Below are positions 37,152-46,753 of a DNA stretch of 64,000 bases, piece by piece (positions within the stretch are counted from its first letter, which is position 1; each line of letters begins with the position of its first letter). Below the pieces are notes generated by a model that was not told where the DNA came from, made no database searches, and saw nothing but the letters and a program-made list of their open reading frames with translations. Source of the DNA: Silvania hatchlandensis (GTDB lineage: Bacteria > Pseudomonadota > Gammaproteobacteria > Enterobacterales > Enterobacteriaceae); NCBI RefSeq assembly GCF_025564065.1, contig NZ_JAMGZK010000050.1:1-64000 (forward strand), read 5' to 3'. The position numbers and the translations under genes were made by a program.

Positions 37152-38843
37152 TCAGTTCGCGGCCTTCACTGCACCGTCAGGAACCTTACACCAGTTGTTG
37201 TTCTCGTTAATCCCACCGTCGGGTGAGGTGTAACCGAGGCAACCCATGATGGTGTCGTACAGCTCCACATGGCGACGCGCCACCTTCATATCCGCCTGCT
37301 GCTTGAGCTGAGCGAACATTTTGGCTTTATCCGGGTTCTCCAGATACTTGTCCGACATCCACACCATCATTGGCACCCGGAACTGCTCCGGTGGCGCCAT
37401 CTTGCGCGGCGTACCGTGCAGATGCTCTTTCTCGTTGATCGACTCACCGTGGTCGGCGGCATAGAAGACAATCGCCTTCTTATCACGCACCTGATCAATC
37501 ACGCTGTCAATAAAGTGATCCACATAGGTCACCGAGTTGTCATAGGAGTTGATCATCTCCTCTTTACTACAGGCTTTGTCCACGCCCTTACACTCCGGCG
37601 TCCATTTCGCAAAGCTGCGCGGATAACGCTGGGTGTAGTTATAGTGCGAGCCCTTGGTATGCAGGATGATCATGTGCTTACCTTTCTGGTTGCCCTGAAG
37701 CGAGCGTTGCATCTCGTCAACGAGCAGCATGTCGTCAACGCTCTTACCGCGGTTACGCGGCTCAGCGCCGATTTGCTCACGGTAGGCAATGTTGTTGGCC
37801 ATCGTGTTGCTGTAGAACCATATTTCGCTTTGCATCGCATAGAGGTCAGTGCTAAAGCCAAGCTGGCGCAGCACGGAGAAGATGTTTTGCTCTTTAAGCG
37901 TCCGCTGCGGATTGTCGCTTGCCCCGCCCTCACGCACGAACATGCAGCGTAAGGAGAGCTTGGTGGCGGTATCGCAGGAGTATCCGCGGAAGGCGACCAG
38001 ATTTTTCTCCTGTGCCAGCTTCGGTGTGGTATCTCGCCCGTAGCCCAGCATGCCCATATGATCCCAGCGCGTCGTTTCACCAATAATAAACACCACGTAG
38101 GTATCATCGAGATCGGCAGGTGCCTGATAGGTGAATTTTTTCGCCGGGTTCATCAGCGATTTGTTATCCGATGATTCATCCACCTGCGCCCAGGCGTACA
38201 GCCCCAGCGCAGAGATCCAGTTGGAAGGCAGATAGGAGTTTGCCACCACGCCGCCGTAGCTCGGCAGATCCACACCGGAGCTGCGCTCAACCTTCTTCTG
38301 CTGAACATCCAGCAGCCGAATCGGGCCCCAGACCATCAATCCCGCCAGGGTAACCAGCATCACGCTTCGGATACGCAGCCCAGGCGTACGTAGCTGGCGC
38401 AATAGCGTATAGCGGCAGCGGTTGCTCCAGATAAATATCAGCGGCAGCGCACTGACCGAAACCAGCCAGATAATAAAGTGCAGACCGACCACTTCTTTAG
38501 AGAGATCGATATCCGTGGTCATCACCGACGCAATAATGCCGTAGCCAATGACCACGTTCATAAAGGTCATGTAATAGCTGGCACCCGCCGAGAACAGCAC
38601 CACCAGCGTGGCAAGGACGCGCCACACGCGTCGTCCGAACAGCGACAGCAGGCGTAATAAAAAGAAGGTCACCAGCACGGTGGCAACCAGTTCGACAATC
38701 CCAGCAATCCCTTTCCAGGCAGTAAAATCTTGCGCATAACCGTCAAACCGACGGAAAAAAACCGCGACATTCATAAACAGTCCGATGTACAACGCCAGCA
38801 TAAAACTCAGCTTTTGTTGCGTCATCGCTTTGATATATTTCAT
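37152..38843 (-). CDS. eptB: Kdo2-lipid A phosphoethanolamine transferase
   Basis: EptB adds phosphoethanolamine to the outer Kdo of LPS. The 563-residue product matches E. coli EptB. Five hydrophobic segments lie within about residues 12-175, and the periplasmic sulfatase-like domain follows. GETTRWDHMG at 255-264 holds the catalytic Thr, and YAADHGESINE lies near 455. In E. coli it is controlled by sigmaE and the sRNA MgrR; the target was not checked here. A 260-bp gap (38844-39103) separates it from yhjX and holds its promoter. Confidence 0.96.
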   Translation of the reverse strand: MKYIKAMTQQKLSFMLALYIGLFMNVAVFFRRFDGYAQDFTAWKGIAGIVELVATVLVTFFLLRLLSLFGRRVWRVLATLVVLFSAGASYYMTFMNVVIGYGIIASVMTTDIDLSKEVVGLHFIIWLVSVSALPLIFIWSNRCRYTLLRQLRTPGLRIRSVMLVTLAGLMVWGPIRLLDVQQKKVERSSGVDLPSYGGVVANSYLPSNWISALGLYAWAQVDESSDNKSLMNPAKKFTYQAPADLDDTYVVFIIGETTRWDHMGMLGYGRDTTPKLAQEKNLVAFRGYSCDTATKLSLRCMFVREGGASDNPQRTLKEQNIFSVLRQLGFSTDLYAMQSEIWFYSNTMANNIAYREQIGAEPRNRGKSVDDMLLVDEMQRSLQGNQKGKHMIILHTKGSHYNYTQRYPRSFAKWTPECKGVDKACSKEEMINSYDNSVTYVDHFIDSVIDQVRDKKAIVFYAADHGESINEKEHLHGTPRKMAPPEQFRVPMMVWMSDKYLENPDKAKMFAQLKQQADMKVARRHVELYDTIMGCLGYTSPDGGINENNNWCKVPDGAVKAAN

Positions 38844-39066
38844 TAATGCGACCTGGAAAAAGGTAAATAGAGCCGTGTTACTCTTGTTTAAAAAGTAAAC
38901 AGGGTAATTCTTCGCTAAGGAATTCGTTATGAGAAAAACATTGAGCGCGGTAAGTAGACCACAGCGGTGAGAAAAAGTGGCAACAGAGAATGTGATTGGT
39001 GCAAATATTTACAAAAAAACAAGTCCGATGACATACAAGAGGTGGGTTCTTTACTTTTGGCGGGCA

Positions 39067-39090
39067 GAAAAAAGGCCGGAATATCCGGCC
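39067..39090 (-). terminator. Terminator of yhjX
   Basis: On the minus strand GGCCGGA and TCCGGCC pair around ATAT (GGCCGGATATTCCGGCC) and are followed by seven T residues. It lies just after the yhjX stop. Confidence 0.9.
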
Positions 39091-39103
39091 CTTAGCGTAC
39101 TAA

Positions 39104-40306
39104 TTAAGCATGTGCTTCGCGGTATATTTCTGGCCGGGGCTGACGAATTGTCGTGGAAAGTGCCAGAGAGATAATCAGCAGAGCGAAGATAACGCAGAAA
39201 GTCACATAGAACCCACCGAACAATGACGCAATCAGCGAACCGCAAATACTGCCGATACCGAAGCCTAAATAAATCACGCCGTAGTTTTTCGCCAGATTAT
39301 TCAGACCGAAGAACTCGCTCACCAGCGACGGGAAGACCGTGATGGTGCCGCCGAAGTTAAAGGCGACGCAGGCGATAGCGGCAAAGAAGGTCACTTCGTT
39401 CAGCGGGGCAAACAGCAGCGCGGCCATCCCCACCAGCGAGACGACCTGACCAATAGTGATCACCCGGATACGGGAGATTTTATCGGACAGGATACCCAGC
39501 ACCAGGCGACCCGAAAGGTTGGCGATGGAGATGATGGTCACCGCGTTGGCGGCAGTCGCCGCATCCAGTTTAACCAGCCCCTGGGCGATATCTTTCGCCA
39601 CGCCAATCACATACAGGCCACTCATGCAGGCGGTCAGGAACATCACGGCCAGCATCCAGTACTGCGGCTTACGCATGGACTCGGCCAGCGTAAAGTCGTT
39701 TTCAACTACGCCATTCACGGACTGCGCCTGCTGCTGTGGCGCATCTTTCATCAGGGTCGCACCGAACAGAATCATCACCATCACGATTGCGCCCCAGATC
39801 ATAAAGGTCTTTTCGAGTCCAACCGCCGACAGTAAATAGCTGTCGATGAACTTAAAGCCCAGGCTGCCGAGGCCATATGAGCCAATCGCAAAGGCGGAGA
39901 TCAGCCCTTTACGTTCCGGGAACCATTTCACGCAGTTCGACAGGGTCAGCAAATAACCCGCGCCGTCCGCCAGCCCGACCAGTACCCCGGCGCTCAGCCA
40001 GAGCATCATCAGGTTGTTGGAATGAGCGGTCAGGAAGAAGCCCACACCCAGCAGAACACCAGAGGCCATAGTGACGCGCTTCACGCCAAAGCGTTCCTGC
40101 AACTTACCGGCGATAGAGGAAGAGATTGCCAGCCCCAGGCTCAGCAGGCCAAAGGAGAAAGCCACCTGGCTGACAGGTTCATTGAGCTTATCGGAGAGTG
40201 CGCTGTTGAACAGGCTCCAGGTATAGACCGAGCCCAGAGCAAATTGCGTCACAATGGTGCCAAAAAGGGTCAGCCAGCGGGTGCGGTTATAAGATGATGT
40301 GTTCAT
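39104..40306 (-). CDS. yhjX: Pyruvate-inducible MFS transporter YhjX
   Basis: YhjX is a 12-helix major facilitator of the oxalate/formate antiporter-like group, induced in E. coli by the YpdA-YpdB pyruvate-sensing system; its substrate is not settled. The 400-residue product begins MNTSSYNRTRWLTLFG and shows regularly spaced hydrophobic segments in two six-helix halves with a central loop near 190-210. The upstream YpdB direct repeat is conserved. Confidence 0.94.
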   Translation of the reverse strand: MNTSSYNRTRWLTLFGTIVTQFALGSVYTWSLFNSALSDKLNEPVSQVAFSFGLLSLGLAISSSIAGKLQERFGVKRVTMASGVLLGVGFFLTAHSNNLMMLWLSAGVLVGLADGAGYLLTLSNCVKWFPERKGLISAFAIGSYGLGSLGFKFIDSYLLSAVGLEKTFMIWGAIVMVMILFGATLMKDAPQQQAQSVNGVVENDFTLAESMRKPQYWMLAVMFLTACMSGLYVIGVAKDIAQGLVKLDAATAANAVTIISIANLSGRLVLGILSDKISRIRVITIGQVVSLVGMAALLFAPLNEVTFFAAIACVAFNFGGTITVFPSLVSEFFGLNNLAKNYGVIYLGFGIGSICGSLIASLFGGFYVTFCVIFALLIISLALSTTIRQPRPEIYREAHA

Positions 40307-40387
40307 GGCAGTTGTCCTGCAGGAAAAAGGGGAAATTCACTGCTGACAACAATAGCGAAAACCCCGCAATGCCTGGGGTAAAACGGC

Positions 40388-40418
40388 ATGAAATGCAGAG
40401 AGGTCGGAATGAAATGCC
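40388..40418 (-). promoter_or_regulatory. YpdB operator upstream of yhjX
   Basis: On the minus strand GGCATTTCAT and TGCATTTCAT lie as a direct repeat with an 11-bp spacer. The published E. coli YpdB site at yhjX is GGCATTTCAT-N11-GGCATTTCAT, so only one base differs and the spacing is exact. It lies 82 bp before the yhjX start. Confidence 0.9.
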
Positions 40419-40540
40419 CAAATTCAGGAATGAATGACCTGGACTGTCATCGATACCTGCACGAGTTAGTGGTTACTATCGATACAGGCCAGGCCATTCA
40501 TGTGATAAAGATGTTAACAACGCCAACTTAATTGACACAT

Positions 40541-41248
40541 TTAAAACTTAGCGCTGACGCCAAGGGTGTAAAGGTAATCTTCGCCGGTGGTCATATTTTC
40601 CGCCTGCGACATGGAAGCATACGCCGCCATATGCGGATTAAGCAGCATATCGGCCCCAACCGTCACATCCATCCAATTGCCGTACTGCGTTGACGACGGT
40701 ATGCGCCCCAGTCCGGACTGCGTTTTCCACTGATTCTCACCAAACTGCTGGTTGTAGCTGATTTGCGCCCATGGACGCACATCGCCCACCCGCGTATCGA
40801 CACGCCAGCCGAGCGTACTGATGCTCGCATGCCACAGCGGATCGACAAGCGATTGCGTCGTCACGCTATCGCCAAACTCGTTATACATATTGGGCGTCGA
40901 GCCGTCATAGTGCCAACCGGCAACCGGCCCGGTGGTAAAGTGCCGGGCAATGGGAATACTCCAGCCCACGCTCATCGCGCCGCTGGCGTCCAGCGGTGAC
41001 GTATCTGGCATTTTCAGCGCCAGGCCGGGTATATTCTGCGAAGAACGGATCCGTTCCTCAAGAATATCCTCGTAACGCGGTCGGTGATCCGCATCCCATG
41101 TATAACGTTCGGTCGTATTACTTTCTGTATCTGAAACGATATATTCCTGTTGCCAGGCATATGCTGTGTGGCCCGATAGCAGGCAGGCAAATAAACTCAC
41201 CAGACCGGTAACGGCATGGTGGCCACTGATTTTTTTTATCATCATCAA
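40541..41248 (-). CDS. yhjY: YhjY-type outer-membrane autotransporter-barrel protein
   Basis: The product (about 235 residues; ATG triplets at 41248, 41245 and 41242 are alternative starts) has a signal peptide ending near AYA. Alternating beta-strand patterns and the C-terminal YTLGVSAKF, ending in Phe, are typical of outer-membrane barrels. It resembles the autotransporter beta-domain family of E. coli YhjY. No passenger domain is present. Function is unknown. The position between yhjX and tag agrees with K-12. Confidence 0.8.
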   Translation of the reverse strand: MMMIKKISGHHAVTGLVSLFACLLSGHTAYAWQQEYIVSDTESNTTERYTWDADHRPRYEDILEERIRSSQNIPGLALKMPDTSPLDASGAMSVGWSIPIARHFTTGPVAGWHYDGSTPNMYNEFGDSVTTQSLVDPLWHASISTLGWRVDTRVGDVRPWAQISYNQQFGENQWKTQSGLGRIPSSTQYGNWMDVTVGADMLLNPHMAAYASMSQAENMTTGEDYLYTLGVSAKF

Positions 41249-41422
41249 AGCGACTCCAGGGAGAGCCGAATTCGGCGATATTTGTCATTGTTTAATAAAG
41301 GCCGCGTGGCATCCTGAAGGTGGTTGCGTATCAGCCTGTATTAACTATTGTCTCTATAGATAACACGTCAAGCCGGGTCGATTGATATTTTTCGATTTCA
41401 CGACCTGGAAAGGAGAAAACCG

Positions 41423-42004
41423 ATGCAACGTTGTGGTTGGGTTAGCCAGGATCAGCTCTATATCGACTATCACGATAAAGAGTGGGGAGTCCCGGAAACT
41501 GACGGTAAGAATCTGTTTGAGATGATCTGTCTTGAAGGCCAGCAGGCCGGGTTATCCTGGATAACGGTGCTGAAAAAACGGGAAAACTATCGCCGGGCTT
41601 TTCATCAGTTTGATCCGGTCCGCGTCGCCGCGATGACGCCAGACGACGTCGACAGGCTGGTGCTGGACGCGGGGATTATTCGCCACCGTGGCAAAATCGA
41701 AGCCATTATCGGTAACGCGCGGGCCTATCTGGCGATGGAAGAAAATGGCGAGCGGTTCTGTGATTTCGTCTGGTCGTTCGTCGATAACACCCCACAGGTG
41801 ACGCAGGCGTCGACGCTCGCCGGGATCGCCGCCTCAACGCCCGCTTCCGATGCCCTCTCAAAAGCGCTGAAAAAGCGCGGCTTTAAGTTCGTCGGCTCCA
41901 CCATCTGCTACGCCTTTATGCAGGCCTGCGGGCTGGTCAACGATCACGTCACCACCTGCTTCTGTCACCCCGGAGGCCAGCATGATCCGCAAAGGGCTCA
42001 ATGA
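41423..42004 (+). CDS. tag: DNA-3-methyladenine glycosylase I
   Basis: Tag removes 3-methyladenine from alkylated DNA in base excision repair. The 193-residue protein has the family zinc ligands Cys4, His17, His175 and Cys179 and the GQQAGLSW segment near 39-46. GGAAAGGAG precedes the ATG. It overlaps yiaC by 23 nt, so the two are cotranscribed. Confidence 0.96.
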   Translation: MQRCGWVSQDQLYIDYHDKEWGVPETDGKNLFEMICLEGQQAGLSWITVLKKRENYRRAFHQFDPVRVAAMTPDDVDRLVLDAGIIRHRGKIEAIIGNARAYLAMEENGERFCDFVWSFVDNTPQVTQASTLAGIAASTPASDALSKALKKRGFKFVGSTICYAFMQACGLVNDHVTTCFCHPGGQHDPQRAQ

Positions 42005-42428
42005 CGATCTCGAGCCGTTACTGGAACTGTGGCTGGAGAGCACCACTTTCGCCCATCCGTTTATCGATGCGCAGTACTGGCAGGAGAGCGAGGCGATCGT
42101 GCGGGATGTCTATCTGCCCTCGGCAGAGACCTGGGTGTGGGAAGAGGCAGGCCAGCTTCGCGGGTTTATCAGCGTGATGCAGTCCATGTTTGTTGGCGCA
42201 TTGTTTGTCGACCCAGCGTTTGCGGGACGAGGTATCGGGCATGCGCTGATCAACCATGTCCAGCAGCGCTACCCGTCGTTAAGCCTTGAGGTGTATCAGA
42301 AGAACAGTCGGGCGGTGAATTTCTACCATGCACAGGGCTTTCGTATTGAAAACAGCGCCTGGCAGGAAGAGACCCACCACCCGACCTGGCTTATGAGCTG
42401 GCAGGCGGATCAAATGCCGTCAGAGTAA
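41982..42428 (+). CDS. yiaC: GNAT-family N-acetyltransferase YiaC
   Basis: YiaC is a GNAT acetyltransferase; the E. coli protein acetylates lysines of other proteins. The 148-residue product has the acetyl-CoA-binding stretch [14 protein letters not shown] near residues 76-89 and [12 protein letters not shown] near 108-119. It overlaps tag by 23 nt upstream and the convergent bisC by 38 bp at the 3' end. Confidence 0.92.
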   Translation: MIRKGLNDDLEPLLELWLESTTFAHPFIDAQYWQESEAIVRDVYLPSAETWVWEEAGQLRGFISVMQSMFVGALFVDPAFAGRGIGHALINHVQQRYPSLSLEVYQKNSRAVNFYHAQGFRIENSAWQEETHHPTWLMSWQADQMPSE

Positions 42429-44718
42429 GCGTCGGGCCTTGATATTTTTCCAGCCACGCCAGCGCCGTATTTCCGGCGCAGCCATTCCCCAGCTTCGAGC
42501 TGGGGAGATCTTTGGTCAATACGTTGACCGCGCCGTTCTTACAAATCCCGCCGTTGTCCGCATCCAGATCCGGCCAGGCGCCCTGATGAATACAGATCAC
42601 CCCCGGCTTGATCCCGTCGCTGACCACGGCCCCGGCCAGCACCTGCCCGCGCCCGTTCCAGACCCGGACCACATCACCATCGGCAATTCCGCGGGCGTTA
42701 GCATCATGCGGATGCAGGGTCACAGGCTCACGCCCGCCCACCGCATACTGTTCACGCAGGGAGGAGTAGTTCAGCTGGCTGTGCAGACGATGTGCCGGGT
42801 GGGCAGAGAGCAACTGCAGCTGATTCGGCAGCGCATTGCCATGCCATTCGTCCGGCGCAAGCCACATCGGGTGCGGCGGGCAGTCGGCATACTGGAAGCT
42901 GGCGATGCGCTCAGAGTGGATCACTATTTTGCCGCTCTCGGTTTTCAGGGGATGATTTAGCGGATCGCGGCGGAAATCGGCGAAGCGGACAAACTGCGCA
43001 TTCTGCTCTGACTCCGGCATTTCGACGATGGCATTGTCCGCCCAGAACTGCGCGAACGGCGCCAGGGTTACGCCCTGCGCTGCGCCACGCTGCCCGGCAA
43101 TCTGATAGAACGTCTCCAGCCAGTCGAGGTCGGTTTTGCCTTCCGTAAACCGCTCGCCGCCGCCCTGCTCCCAGCGTTCGCTCAGCTCAGCAAAAACGTC
43201 AAAATCATCCCGCGCCTCGTCGCGCGGTGGCACGACGCGCTTCATCGGCACCATATGCTGGTTGCTGTAATCACCGGTCATCGTCATATCGTTACGTTCA
43301 AACGAGGTGGTCGCAGGCAACACGATATCAGCATGTCTGGCTGCCGCGGTCCAGAAGCACTCCGAGATCACCACCAGCTCCGGTTTTTGCCAGGCGCGGA
43401 TCAGGCGGTTGGTATCCTGATGATGGGTAAAGTTGGCTCCGCCCGCCCACCAGACAAAGCGGATATCCGGGAAGTGACGATCCATGCCGTTGTGCTGATA
43501 AAACCCGCCCGGGTTCTCCAGCGCTTCAACGATGCGGGCAACCGGGATTTTATCGACCGCGTCAACGCCGCCCTGTACCGATCCCTGCATCGACGCCAGC
43601 ACCGCCGCCCGGCGCGTCGGGTTGCCGCCGTTAGCAAAGTGATAAGACAGCCCAAAACCGCCGCCCGGGGTGCCGATCTGGCCGAGCATCGCCGCCAGCG
43701 TGACCAGCATCCAGTGCTTCTGCTCGCCAAACTGCTGACGCTGCATGCCCCATCCGGACATCAGCATCGTGTTATTTTCGTGGAACAAGACTGCCAGTTC
43801 GCGAATTTTAGCCGCCTCAATGCCACAGATGTCGGCAGCCCACTCGGCCGTTTTGGCGATCCCGTCCGACTCACCGGTCAGGTAGTCAGCAAAGAGGGCG
43901 TACCCGCTGGTACAGCGCGCGAGGAAATCCTCGTCCTGCCAGCCATTTTCAACCAGCGTATGGGCAATGCCGAGCATCAGCGCGACGTCGGTGCCCATAT
44001 GCGGGGCGATCCATTCGGCGCTGTCGCCGAAGAAATCCATGGTTTCAGAGCGCATCGGGTCGATGCAGATCAGACGCTTGCCGCTTTTGCGCAGCGCATC
44101 AAAATACCCAATGCCCTGCTCGTCGCTGGCGTTCCACGCAATCTTGAGCGTATTGAGCGGATTGGCGCTCCACAGTACCACCACGTCGCTGTGCTCCAGC
44201 ACCAGCGGCCAGCTGGTCTGCTGCTGGTATACCTCATTGCCACCGACCACATACGGCATGATGGCCTGTGCCGCACCGGTGGAGTAATCCCCCAGATGGC
44301 CGGTGTAACCGCCCGCCAGGCTCATATAGCGCTGAAGCAGCGTCGCCGCCTTGTGCAACACGCCGTTTGAACGCCAGCCATAGGATCCGGCAAAAATCGA
44401 CGCCGGGCCGTGGCTATCACGGATCCGGCGGTGCTGAGCATCAATCAGCGTCAGCGCCTGGTCCCAGCTAACGCGCACAAACTCATCCTGGCCGCGCACG
44501 CCCTGCGGCTTATCTGGCGAGGCGAGAAAGCCCTTACGCACCATCGGCCAGCGTACGCGCGTTTTGCTGTGAACCTGATCGCGCACCACGGTTTGCAGCG
44601 AGTTCGGATGCTGGGTGGGCAACGCCCCGCGGGAAGACAACACCGCGTCGCCATCCGTCTCAACCAGCATCGGCCCCCAGTGGGCTGCGGTCAGAATCGT
44701 TTTTGTTGAAGTGGTCAC
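42391..44718 (-). CDS. bisC: Biotin sulfoxide reductase
   Basis: BisC is a molybdopterin oxidoreductase of the DMSO-reductase family that reduces biotin sulfoxide, and methionine sulfoxide, in the cytoplasm. The 775-residue product has the molybdopterin domains in order and the C-terminal dinucleotide-binding domain ([32 protein letters not shown]). SYGWRSNG near 110-117 contains the Mo-ligating Ser region. There is no Tat signal and no N-terminal Fe-S cysteine motif, both as expected for BisC rather than TorA/TorZ. The context tag-yiaC-bisC-yiaD supports the name. Confidence 0.93.
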   Translation of the reverse strand: MTTSTKTILTAAHWGPMLVETDGDAVLSSRGALPTQHPNSLQTVVRDQVHSKTRVRWPMVRKGFLASPDKPQGVRGQDEFVRVSWDQALTLIDAQHRRIRDSHGPASIFAGSYGWRSNGVLHKAATLLQRYMSLAGGYTGHLGDYSTGAAQAIMPYVVGGNEVYQQQTSWPLVLEHSDVVVLWSANPLNTLKIAWNASDEQGIGYFDALRKSGKRLICIDPMRSETMDFFGDSAEWIAPHMGTDVALMLGIAHTLVENGWQDEDFLARCTSGYALFADYLTGESDGIAKTAEWAADICGIEAAKIRELAVLFHENNTMLMSGWGMQRQQFGEQKHWMLVTLAAMLGQIGTPGGGFGLSYHFANGGNPTRRAAVLASMQGSVQGGVDAVDKIPVARIVEALENPGGFYQHNGMDRHFPDIRFVWWAGGANFTHHQDTNRLIRAWQKPELVVISECFWTAAARHADIVLPATTSFERNDMTMTGDYSNQHMVPMKRVVPPRDEARDDFDVFAELSERWEQGGGERFTEGKTDLDWLETFYQIAGQRGAAQGVTLAPFAQFWADNAIVEMPESEQNAQFVRFADFRRDPLNHPLKTESGKIVIHSERIASFQYADCPPHPMWLAPDEWHGNALPNQLQLLSAHPAHRLHSQLNYSSLREQYAVGGREPVTLHPHDANARGIADGDVVRVWNGRGQVLAGAVVSDGIKPGVICIHQGAWPDLDADNGGICKNGAVNVLTKDLPSSKLGNGCAGNTALAWLEKYQGPTLTLTAFDPPASS

Positions 44719-44884
44719 GGCGTGCGCTCCTGGTTATCCGTTGCAGGTTTCATAGCCTTCTTCGAGGCTGTTGATAATTTGATACATATTTCAGAGTTAT
44801 CCCCAAAATTTTCTTCATAACTGCGGGTCATAATCAACTGCCACGCCCGTCGTGGCAAAGAATAAAAAAGCTTAAGGAAAGAAG

Positions 44885-45547
44885 ATGAAAAAAAGCGTAC
44901 TTATGATTGCCGCTGTTGTGAGCGGCGCACTGGTTGTTTCAGGCTGCACCACCAACCCTTACACCGGCGAACGTGAAGCGGGTAAATCCGGCATTGGCGC
45001 CGGCATCGGTTCTCTGGTGGGCGCAGGCGTTGGCGCCCTCTCCTCCTCAAAAAAAGATCGCGGCAAAGGCGCGCTGATTGGCGCCGCAGCCGGTGCAGCA
45101 CTGGGCGGCGGGGCCGGATATTACATGGATGTGCAGGAAGCGAAGCTGCGCGAAAAAATGCAGGGTACCGGCGTAAGCGTCACCCGCAGCGGCGATAACA
45201 TCATCCTGAACATGCCGAATAATGTCACCTTCGACAGCAACAGCTCCACCCTGAAACCGGCAGGTGCCAACACGCTGACCGGCGTGGCAATGGTGCTCAA
45301 AGAATACGGTAAAACAGCGGTGAACGTGCTGGGCTACACCGACAGCACCGGCAGCCAGGATCTGAACATGCGTCTGTCCCAGCAGCGCGCCGACGCGGTG
45401 GCCAGTTCGCTGATCACCCAGGGCGTAGCGGCGCCTCGCATCCGCGCCAGCGGAATGGGCCCGGCGAACCCGATCGCCAGCAACAGCACGGCAGAAGGCA
45501 AAGCGCAGAACCGCCGCGTCGAGATCACCCTCAGCCCAACCCAGTAA
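44885..45547 (+). CDS. yiaD: OmpA-family lipoprotein YiaD
   Basis: YiaD is an outer-membrane lipoprotein; in E. coli it was found as a multicopy suppressor of a bamB defect. The 220-residue protein has a lipoprotein signal with VSGC (Cys21), a Gly/Ala-rich glycine-zipper region near 35-80, and a C-terminal OmpA-like peptidoglycan-binding domain (GYTDSTGSQDLNMRLSQQRA). AAGGAAAG precedes the ATG. It is divergent from bisC. Confidence 0.95.
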   Translation: MKKSVLMIAAVVSGALVVSGCTTNPYTGEREAGKSGIGAGIGSLVGAGVGALSSSKKDRGKGALIGAAAGAALGGGAGYYMDVQEAKLREKMQGTGVSVTRSGDNIILNMPNNVTFDSNSSTLKPAGANTLTGVAMVLKEYGKTAVNVLGYTDSTGSQDLNMRLSQQRADAVASSLITQGVAAPRIRASGMGPANPIASNSTAEGKAQNRRVEITLSPTQ

Positions 45548-45563
45548 AATCCTCCCATCGCAG

Positions 45564-45589
45564 GCCCGGTAAGCGTAGCGCCACCGGGC
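45564..45589. repeat. REP-like palindrome, copy 3
   Basis: GCCCGGT and ACCGGGC flank AAGCGTAGCGCC, and GTTTT follows. It lies 17 bp after yiaD and may also act as its terminator. Confidence 0.65.
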
Positions 45590-45633
45590 GTTTTCGCGCT
45601 AAGGTGTGCGCACCTCAGGCAAGGAAACCCACG

Positions 45634-46650
45634 ATGAGCAAATCAACACGGCCCACCATCAGCGATGTGGCGAAAGCCGCGAAAACCGGTAAAACCAGCA
45701 TCTCCCGCTATCTCAACGGCGAGAAACACCTGCTGTCCGACGCGCTACTTGCCCGTATTGAACAGGCCATCGCCGAACTCGACTATCGCCCAAGCCTGAT
45801 GGCCCGCGGGCTGAAACACGGCAAAACCCGCCTGATCGGCCTGATCATCGCCGATATCACCAATCCTTACTCGGTTAACGTGCTGAGCGGCATCGAAGCC
45901 GCGTGCCGGGAAAAGGGCTTTACCCCGCTGGTGTGTAACACCAACAACGAACTCGACCAGGAGCTGCACTATCTCGATCTGCTGCGCAGCTATCAGGTGG
46001 AAGGCATTGTAGTCAACGCCGTCGGCATGCGTGAAGAGGGGCTCAACCGCCTGCAGCAGTCGGCCCTGCCAATGGTGCTGATTGACCGTAAGATCCCGGA
46101 TTTTGCCTGCGACGTGGTCGGGCTGGATAACACCCAGGCCGCCACCACCGCCACCGAACACCTGATTGAACAAGGTTTTGAAGCGATCCTGTTTATCAGC
46201 GAACCGCTGGGGATGGTTAATACCCGCCGCGAGCGCCTGAGCGCCTTTCGCTCCACCCTGGCGCGCTATGCTGGCGTGGTTGCCGAAAACGTCGAAATCC
46301 CCCTGCATGAAGCGGACCTGCTGGATAACGCTCTGCGCCAGTTCCATACCCGCCATCGCGGCATGCGCAAAGCGGTGATCTCTGCCAACGGCGCCTTAAC
46401 CCTTCAGGTGGCCCGCTCGCTCAAACGTATCGGCCTGCACTGGGGCAGCGATATCGGCCTGCTGGGCTTTGATGAGCTGGAGTGGGCAGAGCTGGCTGGC
46501 GTGGGGATTACCACCCTCAAACAGCCCACCTGGCAGATTGGTTTTGCTGCCGTCGAACAGGTAGTGCGTCGGATCAACGGCACCGACGATGCCGTTCGCG
46601 AGCAGGTCTTTTCCGGCGAGCTGATCGTCCGGGGTTCTACCGCCCGATAA
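45634..46650 (+). CDS. ptxS: LacI-family regulator, PtxS-type repressor of 2-ketogluconate genes
   Basis: The 338-residue product has a LacI-type helix-turn-helix at about residues 8-28 (TISDVAKAAKTGKTSISRYL), the hinge, and a periplasmic-binding-like sensor domain starting at LIGLIIADITNPYS. The start at 45634 follows AAGGAAA at 45621. Directly downstream are kguE, kguK, kguT and ghrB/kguD, and the gap to kguE carries TGGAACCGGTTCCA, close to the Pseudomonas PtxS operator. PtxS is released by 2-ketogluconate in that system; the same is inferred here. Confidence 0.82.
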   Translation: MSKSTRPTISDVAKAAKTGKTSISRYLNGEKHLLSDALLARIEQAIAELDYRPSLMARGLKHGKTRLIGLIIADITNPYSVNVLSGIEAACREKGFTPLVCNTNNELDQELHYLDLLRSYQVEGIVVNAVGMREEGLNRLQQSALPMVLIDRKIPDFACDVVGLDNTQAATTATEHLIEQGFEAILFISEPLGMVNTRRERLSAFRSTLARYAGVVAENVEIPLHEADLLDNALRQFHTRHRGMRKAVISANGALTLQVARSLKRIGLHWGSDIGLLGFDELEWAELAGVGITTLKQPTWQIGFAAVEQVVRRINGTDDAVREQVFSGELIVRGSTAR

Positions 46651-46699
46651 ACGCCCCTTCGTGATGGCGATCATAAATCCAACATCCTGAACTTTTCTT

Positions 46700-46713
46700 T
46701 GGAACCGGTTCCA
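46700..46713. promoter_or_regulatory. PtxS-type operator upstream of kguE
   Basis: TGGAACCGGTTCCA is a perfect 14-bp palindrome 40 bp before the kguE start. It differs from the Pseudomonas PtxS site TGAAACCGGTTTCA by one symmetric base pair. The central CCGG is typical of LacI-family sites. No second copy was seen before ptxS itself. Confidence 0.85.
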
Positions 46714-46753
46714 TCTAGCGTAAAGCTTATCAGCTACGTAATGGAGCCTACTC

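Noticed and set aside
38977..39174. 65-codon open frame between eptB and yhjX
   Set aside because: It crosses the yhjX terminator and the end of yhjX on the opposite strand and shows no family features.
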